Assembly (NCBI RefSeq): GCF_030063335.1
Contig: NZ_JASISW010000028.1
Span: forward strand, 1 to 57,319
Length of the DNA stretch: 57,319 nt
Origin: Rhodococcus sp. G-MC3
Lineage (GTDB): Bacteria; Actinomycetota; Actinomycetes; Mycobacteriales; Mycobacteriaceae
Direction: 5' to 3'
Part shown: positions 11,828 through 22,490 of the stretch, piece by piece
Layout of the letters: every line of letters starts with the position of its first letter
Numbering within the stretch: the stretch's first letter is position 1
The notes under the pieces: model-generated
The model's database searches: none
Seen by the model: only the letters and a program-made list of their open reading frames with translations
Told to the model about the DNA's origin: nothing
Position numbers and translations under genes: made by a program

Positions 11828-12946
11828 GTGTCGACACCGCAGCCGCCAGCGGCGGAGTCAGGCTCAGGGCAAACCTGGGGCAACCCGACTCCCGTGACCT
11901 CGGCTCCGTCGAATTCAGCCGATCCCCATCCCCCGACACCCCCGACACCCCCGGCGCCGACAACGCCGGGCCCGGATAGCTCGCATCGTTCGTACGAGGC
12001 CACCCCTGATGGCTTGTCGCCTCAGCATCCGCACAGCGATGGCGCGCTGTTTCACACCCGCCAGCCCGAATCCAGCCGTGAGACGAAAAATGTAATTCCG
12101 GCGGCCGACGAACTTGGTCCCACAGGTCGCAAGACCCGCGTAGTGCCCGATCCGCAACCCTTGCCGAGCCATGGCCCGGCAAAGATAATTGCGATGTGCA
12201 ACCAGAAGGGCGGCGTCGGCAAGACGACGTCGACCATCAACCTCGGTGCGTCCCTTGCGGCCTACGGACGTCGTGTACTGCTCGTAGACCTCGACCCGCA
12301 GGGCGCTCTGTCGGCCGGACTGGGCGTCGCGCACCACGAGCTGGATCTGACGGTCTACAACCTGCTGGTCGAGTCCAAGGTTTCGGCCGACGACGTGTTG
12401 ATGCGTACCAGGGTCGAGAACCTCGATCTGCTTCCCAGCAACATCGACCTTTCCGCTGCGGAGATTCAGTTGGTCACCGAGGTCGGTCGCGAACAGACAC
12501 TCGGTCGCGTGCTGCATCCGATACTCGACCGCTACGACTACGTGCTGATCGATTGCCAGCCCTCGCTTGGTCTCCTCACCGTCAACGCCCTCACGTGCGC
12601 CGACGAGGTTCTCATTCCGATGGAGTGTGAGTACTTCAGTTTGCGCGGACTGGCACTGCTCAACGACACCGTGGAGAAGGTACGAGACCGCCTCAATCCG
12701 CGACTCAAGTTGGCAGGCATCGTCGTCACGATGTTCGACGCGAGGACGCTGCATTCTCGCGAGGTCATGACGCGCGTTGTCGAGGTGTTCGGCGACGTCG
12801 TCTACGACACGGTGATCACACGCACGGTTCGATTCCCCGAGACATCCGTCGCCGGCGAGCCGATTACCACGTGGGCACCGAAATCTGCTGGTGCACAAGC
12901 CTATCGGGCCCTCGCCCGAGAGGTGATCTACCGGTCCGGTCCGTAA
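11828..12946 (+). CDS. ParA/Soj-family ATPase
   Basis: This is a 372-residue protein. About 115 N-terminal residues are Pro/Ser/Thr-rich and probably disordered (repeated PTPPTPPAPTTP). The deviant Walker A KGGVGKTTS follows near residue 128, with Walker A-prime VLLVDLDPQG and Walker B YDYVLIDCQPSLG. It corresponds to Rv1708, the ParA-like gene just before scpA/scpB, and not to the origin-proximal parA; no parB is next to it. It ends 3 nt before scpA, suggesting joint expression with the condensin subunits. GTG 11828 was chosen over a TTG at 11801 by spacing to AGGA; the start is not certain. Confidence 0.88.
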   Translation: MSTPQPPAAESGSGQTWGNPTPVTSAPSNSADPHPPTPPTPPAPTTPGPDSSHRSYEATPDGLSPQHPHSDGALFHTRQPESSRETKNVIPAADELGPTGRKTRVVPDPQPLPSHGPAKIIAMCNQKGGVGKTTSTINLGASLAAYGRRVLLVDLDPQGALSAGLGVAHHELDLTVYNLLVESKVSADDVLMRTRVENLDLLPSNIDLSAAEIQLVTEVGREQTLGRVLHPILDRYDYVLIDCQPSLGLLTVNALTCADEVLIPMECEYFSLRGLALLNDTVEKVRDRLNPRLKLAGIVVTMFDARTLHSREVMTRVVEVFGDVVYDTVITRTVRFPETSVAGEPITTWAPKSAGAQAYRALAREVIYRSGP

Positions 12947-12949
12947 CCT

Positions 12950-13789
12950 GTGGCCGCTCCCAAAACCGACTCGACGACAATCGAAGTTCCCGAGAACGAG
13001 GATCCGTCACGTTTTCGTGTCCGGCTGCTCAATTTCGAAGGGCCGTTCGATTTGCTGTTGACCCTCATCAGTCAGCATCGTCTCGATGTCACCGAGGTTG
13101 CGCTGCACACGGTTACCGACGATTTCATCTCATTCACCAAGAGTCTCGGCAAGGAAATGGGACTTGACCAGACCACCGAGTTTCTTGTCGTTGCAGCCAC
13201 GTTGCTCGATCTGAAGGCTGCGAGGTTGTTGCCCTCCGGCGACGTCGAAGATGCCGAAGACCTTGCCTTGCTCGAAGTTCGCGATCTCCTTTTCGCGCGA
13301 TTGTTGCAGTACCGAGCGTACAAACAAGTCGCTCAGCTGTTCGGGGAGCTCGAAGCTGCTGCGCTGCGGCGGTATCCGCGATCGGTATCCGTCGAGGATC
13401 GCTATCTCGATCTGATTCCCGAGGTACTTCTCGGTGTCGATCCGTCAAGGTTCGCAGATATCGCAGCAACTGCGTTTCGCCCAAAGCCGATACCCAAGGT
13501 TGGGCTCGATCACATTCACCAGCATTCGGTGTCCGTGCCCGAGCAGGCGAAGTGGGTGATGGACCTACTGAAGACCAAGGGCGAGGGTGCATGGACTCCG
13601 TTCTCAGAATTGACCGAGGGGTGCGAGCACACGGTCGAGATCGTCGCCCGATTCCTCGCTTTGTTGGAGTTGTTCCGTGAGCAGGTACTCGCGTTCGAAC
13701 AGCCGGAACCCCTCGGCGAGCTCATGGTGAGTTGGACCGGCACCGCGAAGCCGGACTCCGATCTCGTCTCGGCGGTGGACTATGGATGA
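12950..13789 (+). CDS. scpA: Segregation and condensation protein ScpA
   Basis: This is a 279-residue kleisin of the SMC-ScpAB condensin. Diagnostic segments are FRVRLLNFEGPFDLLLTLI near residue 20, LVVAATLLDLKAARLLP, and a C-terminal winged-helix (FLALLELFREQVLAFEQ) that contacts SMC. GTG start lies 3 nt after the parA-like stop. The last 8 nt overlap scpB, which fits equimolar complex formation. Confidence 0.95.
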   Translation: MAAPKTDSTTIEVPENEDPSRFRVRLLNFEGPFDLLLTLISQHRLDVTEVALHTVTDDFISFTKSLGKEMGLDQTTEFLVVAATLLDLKAARLLPSGDVEDAEDLALLEVRDLLFARLLQYRAYKQVAQLFGELEAAALRRYPRSVSVEDRYLDLIPEVLLGVDPSRFADIAATAFRPKPIPKVGLDHIHQHSVSVPEQAKWVMDLLKTKGEGAWTPFSELTEGCEHTVEIVARFLALLELFREQVLAFEQPEPLGELMVSWTGTAKPDSDLVSAVDYG

Positions 13790-14600
13790 TCAGGAATTGC
13801 AGATGACCGAGCCAGAAGCGCGAGAATCGAACACCCAGGAGAAAGAGGCCGAGGAAACGGCGCCTCGCGAGACCGATGTGGCCGCGCCGGAAGAGCCCGT
13901 CGCAGTCGAGCCTGTGGCAGTCGAGCCTGTGGCAGTCGAGCCGGAGGCCGCCGAGGACGAGTCGGAACTCGACGACGCGACGTTGGAGTCGGCGCTAGAG
14001 GCCATCTTGCTCGTCGTCGACTCGCCCGCATCCAACGAGCAGTTGGCGTCGGCGGTCGGGAGCGAGGTCAACCGCGTCAAGCCGATGCTGCTGTCGATGG
14101 CGGCGAAATTCACCGAGCGAGGCAGCGGAATCGACCTCCGCTACGCCGGCGATGGATGGCGTTTTTATACCCGCACCGCGTACGCCCCGTACGTCGAGAG
14201 GCTGCTTCTCGACGGTGCTCGGTCGAAGCTCACACGTGCTGCATTGGAGACTCTGGCCGTTATCGCATATCGTCAACCTTTGACCCGCGCGCGAGTAAGC
14301 GCCGTGCGAGGGGTCAACGTAGACGGAGTGATGCGCACATTGCTCGCTCGCGGTCTGATTTCGGAAGCTGGAGTGGACCCGGAATCGAACGGCACCATGT
14401 ACACCACCACCGAGTTGTTCCTCGAACGCCTCGGCTTGGCTTCATTGACGGACCTGCCGGCACTGGCTCCGTTGTTGCCAGGTGTGGACTTGATCGACGA
14501 GATCAGTGACAGCATGGATACCGACCCGAGAGTTACCCGCTCCACCAAGAACCGCGGATCGAAACCCGATCCGGTAGCTGAGCTCGACTCGGACGACTGA
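13782..14600 (+). CDS. scpB: Segregation and condensation protein ScpB
   Basis: This is a 272-residue protein with two winged-helix domains from about residue 65. The signature LETLAVIAYRQPLTRARVSAVRG is intact and GLISEAG follows. The first 65 residues are acidic and repetitive, with three copies of PVAVE encoded by a 15-bp direct repeat near 13898-13945. This tail is not part of the conserved fold. ScpB dimerises and binds ScpA. It overlaps scpA by 8 nt and precedes rluB by 11 nt. Confidence 0.95.
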   Translation: MDDQELQMTEPEARESNTQEKEAEETAPRETDVAAPEEPVAVEPVAVEPVAVEPEAAEDESELDDATLESALEAILLVVDSPASNEQLASAVGSEVNRVKPMLLSMAAKFTERGSGIDLRYAGDGWRFYTRTAYAPYVERLLLDGARSKLTRAALETLAVIAYRQPLTRARVSAVRGVNVDGVMRTLLARGLISEAGVDPESNGTMYTTTELFLERLGLASLTDLPALAPLLPGVDLIDEISDSMDTDPRVTRSTKNRGSKPDPVAELDSDD

Positions 14601-14611
14601 TAGGTAAAGAA

Positions 14612-15823
14612 GTGAACAAGCCCGCTCGCCGTGATGGCACACCGGACAGGAACAAACGACAGGCTCCGCACAGGAAGCCGACCACAGGTGGAAGGTCGGA
14701 CGATCCGCGCGAGAACCGCCGCTCGGGCGATGCCCCCCGCGGTGCGCGATCGGAAGGCTCTCGTGGAGGCGCTCGGTCCGCCGATGCCCCCCGCGGTGCA
14801 CGATCGGAAAGCCCACGTGGAGGCGCTCGGTCCGCTGGCGGACCGCGCGCAGGAGCACGACCGGCAGCACCCAGAAATGGTGCCGACCAGCGCAGATCAT
14901 TCGACGACAAGCCTGTCGACAACGGCATCAACGACCGCAGCAATGATGCGGTTCCGCGCAAGAAGCCTTCGCGCCCCAAGCCTCCGAAGCCGCAGAAGAA
15001 GCAGACGCCGACCACCACCATCAGCAATGCGAAGCCTGCGAAGCATCAGTACATCGAGCCCGAAGGCAAGCGTCGTCACGTGCCTCGCGGTGAGGGCGTT
15101 CGGTTGCAGAAGGTCCTCGCTCAGGCAGGTGTGGCATCGCGTCGCGCCGCCGAGGAACTGATCGCCGACGGCCGCGTCGAGGTCGACGGACGTATCGTCA
15201 CCGAGCAAGGAATTCGTATCGACCCGGACATCGCAGTCGTGCGAGTCGACGGCACGCGTGTCGTCGTCAAGGAAGAATTGGTCCACCTCGCGATGAACAA
15301 GCCACGTGGGTGGCAGTGCACCATGTCCGACGATCTTGGCCGTCCCTGTGTGGGCGACATCGTCCAGGAACGCGTTCAGTCGGGACAGCGGCTGTTCCAC
15401 GTCGGCCGTCTCGATGCCGATACCGAAGGCCTGTTGCTGTTCACTAACGACGGTGATCTTGCTCACCGCCTGATGCACCCGTCGTTCGAGGTATCGAAGA
15501 CCTACTTGGCTACGTTGTTCGGCGCGATTCCTCGCGATCTGGGTAAGAAGCTGAAAGAGGGCATCACGCTCGACGACGGCCCGGTGAAGGTCGACGGCTT
15601 CGCGCTTCTCGACATCTCCAATGGCCTCTCGCTCGTGCGAGTCACTTTGCACGAAGGTCGCAAGCACATCGTGCGCCGTCTGTTCGAGCAGGTCGGTTAC
15701 CCGGTCGGTCGCCTCGTACGCACCGATGTCGGCAACATTGCGCTCGGCGATCAGCGTCCAGGCACGCTGCGCGTGCTTGGACGCGGCGAGATCGGCAAGC
15801 TGTACGAGTCGGTCGGTCTCTGA
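14612..15823 (+). CDS. rluB: Ribosomal large-subunit pseudouridine synthase (RluB/RsuA family)
   Basis: This is a 403-residue protein. The first about 150 residues are a basic Arg/Gly/Ser/Pro-rich tail that contains a tandem repeat. An S4 domain ([22 protein letters not shown]) follows, then the RsuA-type catalytic domain with [19 protein letters not shown] carrying the catalytic Asp and KTYLATLFG downstream. It corresponds to Rv1711 and is expected to modify 23S rRNA near position 2605. The basic tail may bind RNA; that is inference. GTG start has weak AGGTAAAGAAG upstream, and the stop overlaps cmk. Confidence 0.92.
   Translation: MNKPARRDGTPDRNKRQAPHRKPTTGGRSDDPRENRRSGDAPRGARSEGSRGGARSADAPRGARSESPRGGARSAGGPRAGARPAAPRNGADQRRSFDDKPVDNGINDRSNDAVPRKKPSRPKPPKPQKKQTPTTTISNAKPAKHQYIEPEGKRRHVPRGEGVRLQKVLAQAGVASRRAAEELIADGRVEVDGRIVTEQGIRIDPDIAVVRVDGTRVVVKEELVHLAMNKPRGWQCTMSDDLGRPCVGDIVQERVQSGQRLFHVGRLDADTEGLLLFTNDGDLAHRLMHPSFEVSKTYLATLFGAIPRDLGKKLKEGITLDDGPVKVDGFALLDISNGLSLVRVTLHEGRKHIVRRLFEQVGYPVGRLVRTDVGNIALGDQRPGTLRVLGRGEIGKLYESVGL
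14726..14833 (+). repeat. 54-bp tandem duplication inside rluB
   Basis: Two adjacent 54-bp units (14726-14779 and 14780-14833) differ at only a few bases and encode two 18-residue Arg/Gly/Ser-rich copies containing DAPRGARSE. The duplication keeps frame and lies wholly in the disordered N-terminal tail. Confidence 0.85.
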
Positions 15824-16527
15824 TGAGCGGCCTCGTCACCGGCACCGACGGAATCGTCGTGGCCATGGATGGGCCGTCGGGCACCGGGAAGTCGACAGTC
15901 TCGCGCAAGCTCGCGACGGCGCTCGGCGCTCGCTACCTCGACACGGGTGCGATGTACCGCGTGGCGACGGTGTGGGTGCTGCGTGCCGGGATCGATCCGA
16001 CCGATTCGGAGAAGGTTGCCGACGTCGTTGCGACCCTTCCGTTGAACATCGGCATCGATCCTGCCGCCGAAGCCGTCACGATGGGCGGTGAGGACGTGTC
16101 TGCAGAAATTCGTGGAGACGCCGTCACCAAGGCCGTTTCTGCTGTGTCGGCGGTACCGCGGGTTCGCGAACTGCTCGTGCAGATGCAACGTGATCTGGTG
16201 TCCACCTCACCTCGAATTGTGGTGGAGGGACGCGACATCGGGACGGTCGTACTGCAGGACGCGGACGTCAAGGTCTTTCTGACGGCGTCGCCCGAGGCTC
16301 GTGCTGACCGTCGTAACAAGCAGAACATCAACGAAGGACGAGGCGACGACTACGACGCCGTTCTCGCCGACGTCCAACGCCGCGATCATGCGGACTCCAC
16401 TCGCGCCGTGTCTCCATTGCGGCCTGCCGAGGATTCCGTGATCGTGGACACGAGCGATCTGGGCATGGACGGCGTTATTGCCGCGTTGCTCCAAGTCGTG
16501 AGCGAGAGAACTGGAGCATTGCAGTGA
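15823..16527 (+). CDS. cmk: Cytidylate kinase
   Basis: This is a 234-residue kinase that phosphorylates CMP and dCMP. P-loop GPSGTGKS is at residues 17-24. [17 protein letters not shown] is the nucleotide-monophosphate site, and [27 protein letters not shown] segments and RRNKQN near 160 are typical of Cmk. The ATG overlaps the rluB stop (TGATG) and its stop overlaps der, as in mycobacteria. Confidence 0.95.
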   Translation: MSGLVTGTDGIVVAMDGPSGTGKSTVSRKLATALGARYLDTGAMYRVATVWVLRAGIDPTDSEKVADVVATLPLNIGIDPAAEAVTMGGEDVSAEIRGDAVTKAVSAVSAVPRVRELLVQMQRDLVSTSPRIVVEGRDIGTVVLQDADVKVFLTASPEARADRRNKQNINEGRGDDYDAVLADVQRRDHADSTRAVSPLRPAEDSVIVDTSDLGMDGVIAALLQVVSERTGALQ

Positions 16528-17972
16528 CCGAGGAATTTTTCAGCGGCGCAGCCGAGACTGCCGGCGACGGAACGTGGAACGACGAGGGGGAGTGGGAGCT
16601 TCTCGATTACGTCGACGGTGAGGAAGGCGAAGCGGCAGTTGCCGTTCCGACGCTTGCTGTCGTCGGTCGTCCCAACGTGGGCAAGTCGACGCTCGTCAAC
16701 CGCATCATCGGCCGTCGTGAAGCGGTGGTCGAGGATGTTCCCGGCGTGACCCGCGACCGTGTGTCGTACGAGGCCAACTGGGCCGGCCGTCGATTCATGG
16801 TGCAGGACACAGGCGGTTGGGAGCCCGACGCCAAGGGACTGCAGCAATCCGTTGCGCGCCAAGCCGAGTTGGCGATGAAGACGGCCGACGCGATCCTTCT
16901 CGTCGTCGACGCACGCGTGGGTTCCACCACCACCGACGAGGCAGTTGCTCGGGTTCTTCGTCGGTCGAAGACTCCGGTGTTGTTGGTAGCCAACAAGGTC
17001 GACGACGGTCGCACCGAATCCGAGGTTGCCGCTCTGTGGTCGCTCGGCCTCGGTGAGCCACTTTCGGTGTCCGCAACGCACGGGCGCGGTACAGGTGATC
17101 TGCTCGATCGGGTGCTCGAAGCATTGCCGGAGACTCCGCGTGAGGGAATTCCCGGCGGCGGTCCTCGCCGAGTCGCATTGGTGGGCAAGCCGAACGTTGG
17201 CAAATCTTCGCTGATCAACAAGTTGTCCGGTGACGAGCGGTCCGTGGTGCACGACGTCGCTGGCACCACCGTCGACCCGGTCGACTCGCTCGTCGAGTTG
17301 GGCGGCAAGACTTGGCGATTCGTCGACACCGCAGGTCTGCGCAAGCGTGTCAGTCACGCCAGCGGGGCCGAGTTCTACGCTTCGCTGCGTACCAAGTCGG
17401 CCATCGAAGCTGCCGAGGTCGCGATTCTGTTGATCGATTCCTCGGAGGTCATCTCGGAACAGGACCTCCGCGTGCTGAGCATGGTTGCCGACGCAGGTCG
17501 CGCGCTGGTGTTGGCATTCAACAAGTGGGACCTGGTCGACGAAGACCGTCGTATGCAGCTGGAGAAAGAGATCGACCGCGATCTCGCTCGGGTTCCGTGG
17601 GCGCAGCGCGTCAACATCTCGGCGCACACCGGCAGGGCCGTTCAGAAGCTCGTACCAGCGCTCGAGACGGCGTTGGAGTCCTGGGACAAGCGAATCCCGA
17701 CGGGCAAGCTCAACAACTGGCTCAAGGAAGTTGTGGCGGCAACACCGCCTCCGATGCGCGGTGGGCGTTTGCCGCGTGTCATGTTTGCGACGCAAGCCAC
17801 GACGCGTCCGCCGACATTCGTTCTCTTCACGACGGGCTTCCTCGAAGCCGGTTACCGCCGGTTCATCGAGCGGCGTCTGCGTGAAGAATTCAACTTCGAC
17901 GGCAGCCCGGTGCGCGTGTCCGTCCGTATCCGCGAAAAGCGTGAACGGCCGGGTAAGGGCAACGGACGCTAG
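16524..17972 (+). CDS. der: Ribosome-assembly GTPase Der (EngA)
   Basis: This is a 482-residue double GTPase acting in 50S assembly. The first G1 motif GRPNVGKS is at residues 48-55, with [11 protein letters not shown] and ANKVDD. The second G domain begins with GKPNVGKSS near 220, then DTAGLRKRV and [11 protein letters not shown]-terminal KH-like domain ends in [15 protein letters not shown]. An acidic 45-residue N-terminal extension is common in actinobacteria. GTG start overlaps the cmk stop. Confidence 0.96.
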   Translation: MTEEFFSGAAETAGDGTWNDEGEWELLDYVDGEEGEAAVAVPTLAVVGRPNVGKSTLVNRIIGRREAVVEDVPGVTRDRVSYEANWAGRRFMVQDTGGWEPDAKGLQQSVARQAELAMKTADAILLVVDARVGSTTTDEAVARVLRRSKTPVLLVANKVDDGRTESEVAALWSLGLGEPLSVSATHGRGTGDLLDRVLEALPETPREGIPGGGPRRVALVGKPNVGKSSLINKLSGDERSVVHDVAGTTVDPVDSLVELGGKTWRFVDTAGLRKRVSHASGAEFYASLRTKSAIEAAEVAILLIDSSEVISEQDLRVLSMVADAGRALVLAFNKWDLVDEDRRMQLEKEIDRDLARVPWAQRVNISAHTGRAVQKLVPALETALESWDKRIPTGKLNNWLKEVVAATPPPMRGGRLPRVMFATQATTRPPTFVLFTTGFLEAGYRRFIERRLREEFNFDGSPVRVSVRIREKRERPGKGNGR

Positions 17973-17981
17973 TAGTTCTTC

Positions 17982-18022
17982 GCCCTACCTCCGACCAGGC
18001 GATTTCGCCTCGGGGGTAGGGC
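17982..18022 (+). terminator. hairpin after der
   Basis: GCCCTACC pairs with GGTAGGGC, and inside this AGGCGA pairs with TCGCCT. The hairpin lies 10 nt after the der stop and before the tRNA. There is no T-run, so it is a probable but not certain terminator of the core gene run. Confidence 0.55.
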
Positions 18023-18057
18023 TGGGGTAATCTCATCGAGCGCCTTACGGGGCGCGG

Positions 18058-18131
<74 letters not shown>

Positions 18132-18149
18132 CATATAGATGCAGGTCTG

Positions 18150-18183
18150 AGGCGGTTTCGGAGAAATCCGGAGCCGCCTTTTT
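18150..18183 (+). terminator. terminator after tRNA-Pro
   Basis: GGCGG and CGG arms pair with CCG and CCGCC around an AGAAAT loop, followed by five T. It lies about 20 nt after the tRNA. Confidence 0.85.
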
Positions 18184-18559
18184 AGCGTCAAAACGGGGCT
18201 CGGTGCCGCCCGATGTCACTACTCGATCCTTACTCGGTTTTCGGGACCACCGAAGTCCGATATACAGACCGAGTTTCGACGGTGAACTTCAACCTCGGAA
18301 CGATCAGATCAGTTGACTAGTGCACCTCGGTGCGGGGAAATGGCACTTGTCGACGGTGAACTCCCTCTGTCGGACTTGTGCGTTCCGGGACGCAGCGACA
18401 GAACGTACTTGGCCCTTGAAAAATGGAATGTTGCTTGATCCATCTATTTGCGGGCCACGGCGACGTAAATTGCATTTTCCGCACCCTCTCTAGCGAAACG
18501 CCAGTTCAGCACAGTTTTCGCGTTGCGGATCCGTCGGTGACCTGAGCTAGGCTGCCCGT
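18184..18559. other. intergenic region between tRNA-Pro and integrase
   Basis: No gene is seen. The GC content is lower than in the neighbouring core. A 13-bp direct repeat TCGACGGTGAACT occurs at 18276-18288 and 18350-18362, 74 bp apart. These could be recombinase arm sites. The sequence just before the integrase start, GAGCTAGGCTGCCCGT, would hold its promoter and ribosome site, but neither is strong. Confidence 0.5.
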
Positions 18560-19732
18560 ATGGACTTCCGACCAGCCCGAATGCCTGCGGTGAGCAGTCG
18601 TGGCGACAGCAACGGGCTCGTGTCGGTGGCTGTGGCGCCCGAGATACCGCCCGCCGTGGCCGCGCGGATCGCTGGTGCGGTGCAGTCGTCCCGCTCGGAG
18701 GGCACCCGCCGGACCTACGCGGCCGCGTGGCGACGCTTCGAAGGTTGGTGTCAGCGGGAGGGGCATATCGCGTTGCCCGCGCACCCGGTCACCGTCGCGG
18801 CGTACCTCGTCGACGCCGCCGACACTCGCTCGGAATCAGGGGAGCGCGCCTACGCTGTCGCCACCTTCGGTACTTGGATCGCGGCGATCAACCACCAGCA
18901 CCGCACCACCGGACACCTCTCACCCACGGCACACGAACTGGTCACTGCGACCCTGTCTGGTATCCGACGCGAGTACGCCGCAGCGGGGGACCGACCCCGC
19001 ACCCCAGGGGATCCACTGTTGGTCGACGACATCAAGGTCCTTGTCGGGACGGCCCGGGAGCGGTGCCGGGGGTGGGCCGACGAGGTCCTCGAGCGCCGCG
19101 ATTCCGCAATCCTGCTGCTCGGGTTCGCAGGTGCCTACCGCCGCAGTGAATTGTCGGACCTCGTCTGCGGAGACGTCACCGTTCATCGGCATGACGGGTT
19201 GCACATACGGCTACGGAAGTCGAAGACGGACCAGGAGGGTAGGGGAGCGGTCAAGGCACTGCCGTACACCGAGTCTCACGAGACCTGCCCACCCTGTGCG
19301 TATGTCCGTTGGGTACAGGTCGTGGCCGCATTCGATGTGGGCGGCCGCTCGTCGGTCATCCGGCTGCTCCGGAAACCTGAGCCGTTCGGCGCGCATGTGT
19401 GTCGCGGGGGAGTGCCACGCACCGCCGCGCGGGCACCGCTGCTCCGCGCGATTGCCCAGAACGGAAATCTGGGCAGCACCGCACTGTCCGGAGCGGCGAT
19501 TCACCAGACCATCAGGCGCCGCGCCGCCCAGGCCGGCTTCGATCCCAGTGCACTCGCCAAACTCGGTGGACATTCACTACGCGCAGGTTTCGTCACCCAG
19601 AGCACCCGCAACGGGGCAGACGGATCCGCCATCGCCCGCCAAACCGGACACGCCAGCCTCGACTCCGTCGAGGTGTATCGCCGGGAACACGCACCGCTCG
19701 TGGGCAATGCGGTCACTGAGATTGGGTTGTAG
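18560..19732 (+). CDS. Phage/island-type tyrosine recombinase (integrase)
   Basis: This is a 390-residue site-specific recombinase. An N-terminal SAM-like DNA-binding domain (TYAAAWRRFEGWCQREG, HPVTVAAYLVDAAD) occupies about residues 40-140. The catalytic domain carries GFAGAYRRSEL with the first Arg, KLGGHSLRAGFVTQ with His-x-x-Arg, and TGHASLDSVEVYRRE with the second His and Tyr. All catalytic residues are present, so the enzyme may be active. Position 429 nt after tRNA-Pro and its codon use suggest a mobile-island integrase. It lacks the XerC/D sequence signature. No excisionase gene is visible beside it. Confidence 0.9.
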   Translation: MDFRPARMPAVSSRGDSNGLVSVAVAPEIPPAVAARIAGAVQSSRSEGTRRTYAAAWRRFEGWCQREGHIALPAHPVTVAAYLVDAADTRSESGERAYAVATFGTWIAAINHQHRTTGHLSPTAHELVTATLSGIRREYAAAGDRPRTPGDPLLVDDIKVLVGTARERCRGWADEVLERRDSAILLLGFAGAYRRSELSDLVCGDVTVHRHDGLHIRLRKSKTDQEGRGAVKALPYTESHETCPPCAYVRWVQVVAAFDVGGRSSVIRLLRKPEPFGAHVCRGGVPRTAARAPLLRAIAQNGNLGSTALSGAAIHQTIRRRAAQAGFDPSALAKLGGHSLRAGFVTQSTRNGADGSAIARQTGHASLDSVEVYRREHAPLVGNAVTEIGL

Positions 19733-19995
19733 CGGTTCACAAAAGCCGAAACCGCAACGAATGCAGAGTAATTCGGGGCAATTCTTAGATGAGCAAAGCG
19801 CAAACGCCTACATCACTGGTCGGCGACATCGTCGCTGTTCGGTGTCACAGGCTCGTGTGGCGTCGAATGCGCCGCATTCGGCCGACTGACCGTTGTTAGG
19901 CAAACCAGAAAAGACCATCGAAGCAGGCCAATGGGCTTGCTACTCCAAGCAGTAGGGCGGACGGACGACAAAAGCCAACGCACGCAAGGTCGACT

Positions 19996-22490
19996 CTAAG
20001 CACCTGGGTTGACCGTGACGCGTGCAGATACCTGCTGCTGGACCTGCGTATAGACATCTACGCCGAGCGTAGGCGCGACCCAGAGAGATAACACAACGGC
20101 GAAGTCCACGCGCGCACCCATCAGACCTCCGGCCTGCTCCTTGCAGTGGACTGTGAGGTCGAAGGTGTTTCCCGAGCCGACGCCGATCGCTCGGTTGACC
20201 TCCCAAACGGCGTGCTGGAGCGTGCCCCGCTTCGAGCGGTTGCTGCTTACATCGAGCGCCGAGCCGAGTTCTGTGAAGCCAGTTGGCTTCGAGAAGTCCA
20301 GCGCAGCGCGGCGGTACTGACGATGCCGCCAGTTTATCGGGGACAGCCAAGCCAGAGTGGCCGTCACCCGCTTCAAGCCCGTCTGCTGGAGACCGTTGGG
20401 CAGCGGGAAGGATAACGCGACCTGTTCCTCTGCACCGACGTTACCGACGAAGAGGATGCTCGCCTCGTGAGGTTCGCAACCGTCAGCAAGCGTTCGAGCA
20501 GGAGCGCCATAGCCGTGGGCGAACGGACGCAGAGCGTCGTGAACGCGGAGTTCGTCAGGCAGACGTACCGAGTGAGCGACAAACGCCTTTGTCGCGACAG
20601 CGAGTTCGGACCGGGTCAACGGTCGATCCGCGAGGTCGAGGATCGAGTCCACGACGCGCGCGGCCTCCCTCGATACCATCGCTGCGGCGGGGCTGCTACC
20701 CATCGTGAAGGCTTCTTCAGCACCGTTCGACGCGGCAACTCTGATACCGGGACCTTGCGCGCTCTGGACGGCTGGAAAGAGCTCCGTCTCTCCGGACATC
20801 ACGGGGGCCCGGAACAGGGCTCGACCGCCCGGAGCCAGCAAGTCAGGCTTCACCGATCGACGGTTGCCGGCGCCGACGGCACTCATGGGGTTGACGATAA
20901 GTTCGCCGTCCGCGGGATCGAATCGATACCCCAGATTCACCGGGCCGGCCTCATCCGCGTTCAGTGCGCCGACCGTCAGCGCGTTCATCGACTCTGCCGG
21001 GGAGAGTAGGCTGCGCCGTGGCGTTGTCTCCGCTACGACGGCGTTGACTGCGTCGGCGCGCTTCGCGCCGTTAAGCGCGGTCAGGGTGTCAACCCCCGAC
21101 GGGACTAATAGCGAGCGGTGATTACCTGCGGACACCACAACAACGACGCCGTACGCGCGCTCAACCAGTCGATAGTCCTCGCCCACGACGAAATTAAACC
21201 GTCAAAGGGGGACGCAGGATCACCCACGGACAGATTCAGAACCACGATGGAGGGCGCGGTCGGACCGGCGGTTCCGTCTCCGTCGAAGAGCTCTCGAAAC
21301 ACTCTGCGCATGAGGTCGGGGGCGTGTTCCCCGTCTGGAACTTCCTCGAATCGATCTTGGGCATCAGCGACCGGGGTGAGGATCGGACGGACGAGCACAG
21401 GCCTCGTTGCTGGGGGAGTACCAGAGGAAGAGAGGTCACCCCAGACGCATACAGAAGCCATGGCAGTCCCGTGGCGACGCAGCTTGGTCTCGGACCCGGT
21501 GTCGGCTCCCAGGTCGTCCGGATCGGTCACGATGACGCGGCCGGCCAGTCTTGGGTGGTTCGCCACGGGCACTCCGTCCAGCACGCAGAGAACGGGGTCG
21601 CCATTTGGGAGCGGGCTCGCAGCGACCGACTCCGCAGGTACACCGTCGGAGAACGAATAGGACTGCGCCGTTGCTCGCAGGTACATCACGTGGCTCGACT
21701 TCACGGCCATGACCGCATCGAGGTCGCCACTGGCCAACCGTTGGAGCAACTCAAGCGGGACGGAGCACTTCATGCCGTGATACCCGATTTCGTCGACCCG
21801 GGCAACGGAGACGACTCGACCGGCGCTCGCCTCGACGAGTGCTGCCACCTCGGTTTGGGCCTTCTGACGCAACGACTCTGACAGGCGGTACCAGAGCTCG
21901 ATCTCGATTGAGTGGTCGCCGGGTAGCATCCCGGACAGCGCGGCGGCAAGTTCGTTCGTCCGCACCCGGTCCTGCGGCCCCCAAGGCCGCACGTCTTTCA
22001 GGTGATCGAATACCACCCGCAGTGGCGCGTAGCCGCGATCGACCTGCCCCGTCTGACTGTATTGCCGCCATTGCGCGAGAATGTTGGCCCGCGACCGTTC
22101 GTTGATGCAGACCGCATGGAGGCAGCCCGTAACGGGCAGGGCCTTGTTTTTGCTCTTACGTGGGAATGCCGGGTCTGGATCGTAGTCCCGTTCGACCTCC
22201 GTGAGAATCTCCAACCCAGCGAGCTCGGCCACGCGGGTCAAATCGGCCTGTTCATCGACGGCCTCGAACACGATGACCAACTGCGGATCGCTGGCCCCCA
22301 GTGACTGCATGAGAGTCGCCTGCTCCGAGAACGCATTGTCGATGTCGTCAAATCTGCTTCCGAGCCGAGAGCCTTGCTCGCCGTACGACGGCGCGTCGAC
22401 CTTTGCCCCTCCGCTCGTCGTCGGCTTGTATTCAATCGGAGGCCGGACCTCGCCCCACAGCACGGGCCGTTGAACCCCGGCGTCAGCCAT
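19996..22490 (-). pseudogene. S8 subtilisin-like protease, IetS type (frameshifted)
   Basis: The sequence encodes about 830 residues in two frames. The first part (22490 to about 21152) has an N-terminal domain of about 290 residues, then the subtilase Asp in PVLCVLDGVP (D305) and His in LRRHGTAMAS (H340). The second part (about 21160 to 19996) continues with GVVVVVSAGNH (oxyanion Asn) and FTMGSSPAAAMVS (Ser). A single base is missing in the alternating GC tract at 21151-21160; restoring it joins WLSAR to YGVVVVVSAGNH. The gene overlaps the upstream AAA ATPase by 8 nt. The pair matches IetAS, known from plasmid incompatibility/stability and from defence-system surveys. As read, the product would lack its catalytic Ser. 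A sequencing error is possible. Confidence 0.82.

Noticed and set aside
11828..12946. Origin-type parA of a parABS system or plasmid partition gene
   Set aside because: No parB or parS-like site is adjacent, and the gene sits in the conserved Rv1708-scpA-scpB order.
19996..22490. Programmed ribosomal frameshifting to make the full subtilase
   Set aside because: The site is a GC alternation without a classical slippery heptamer; deletion or sequence error is simpler.
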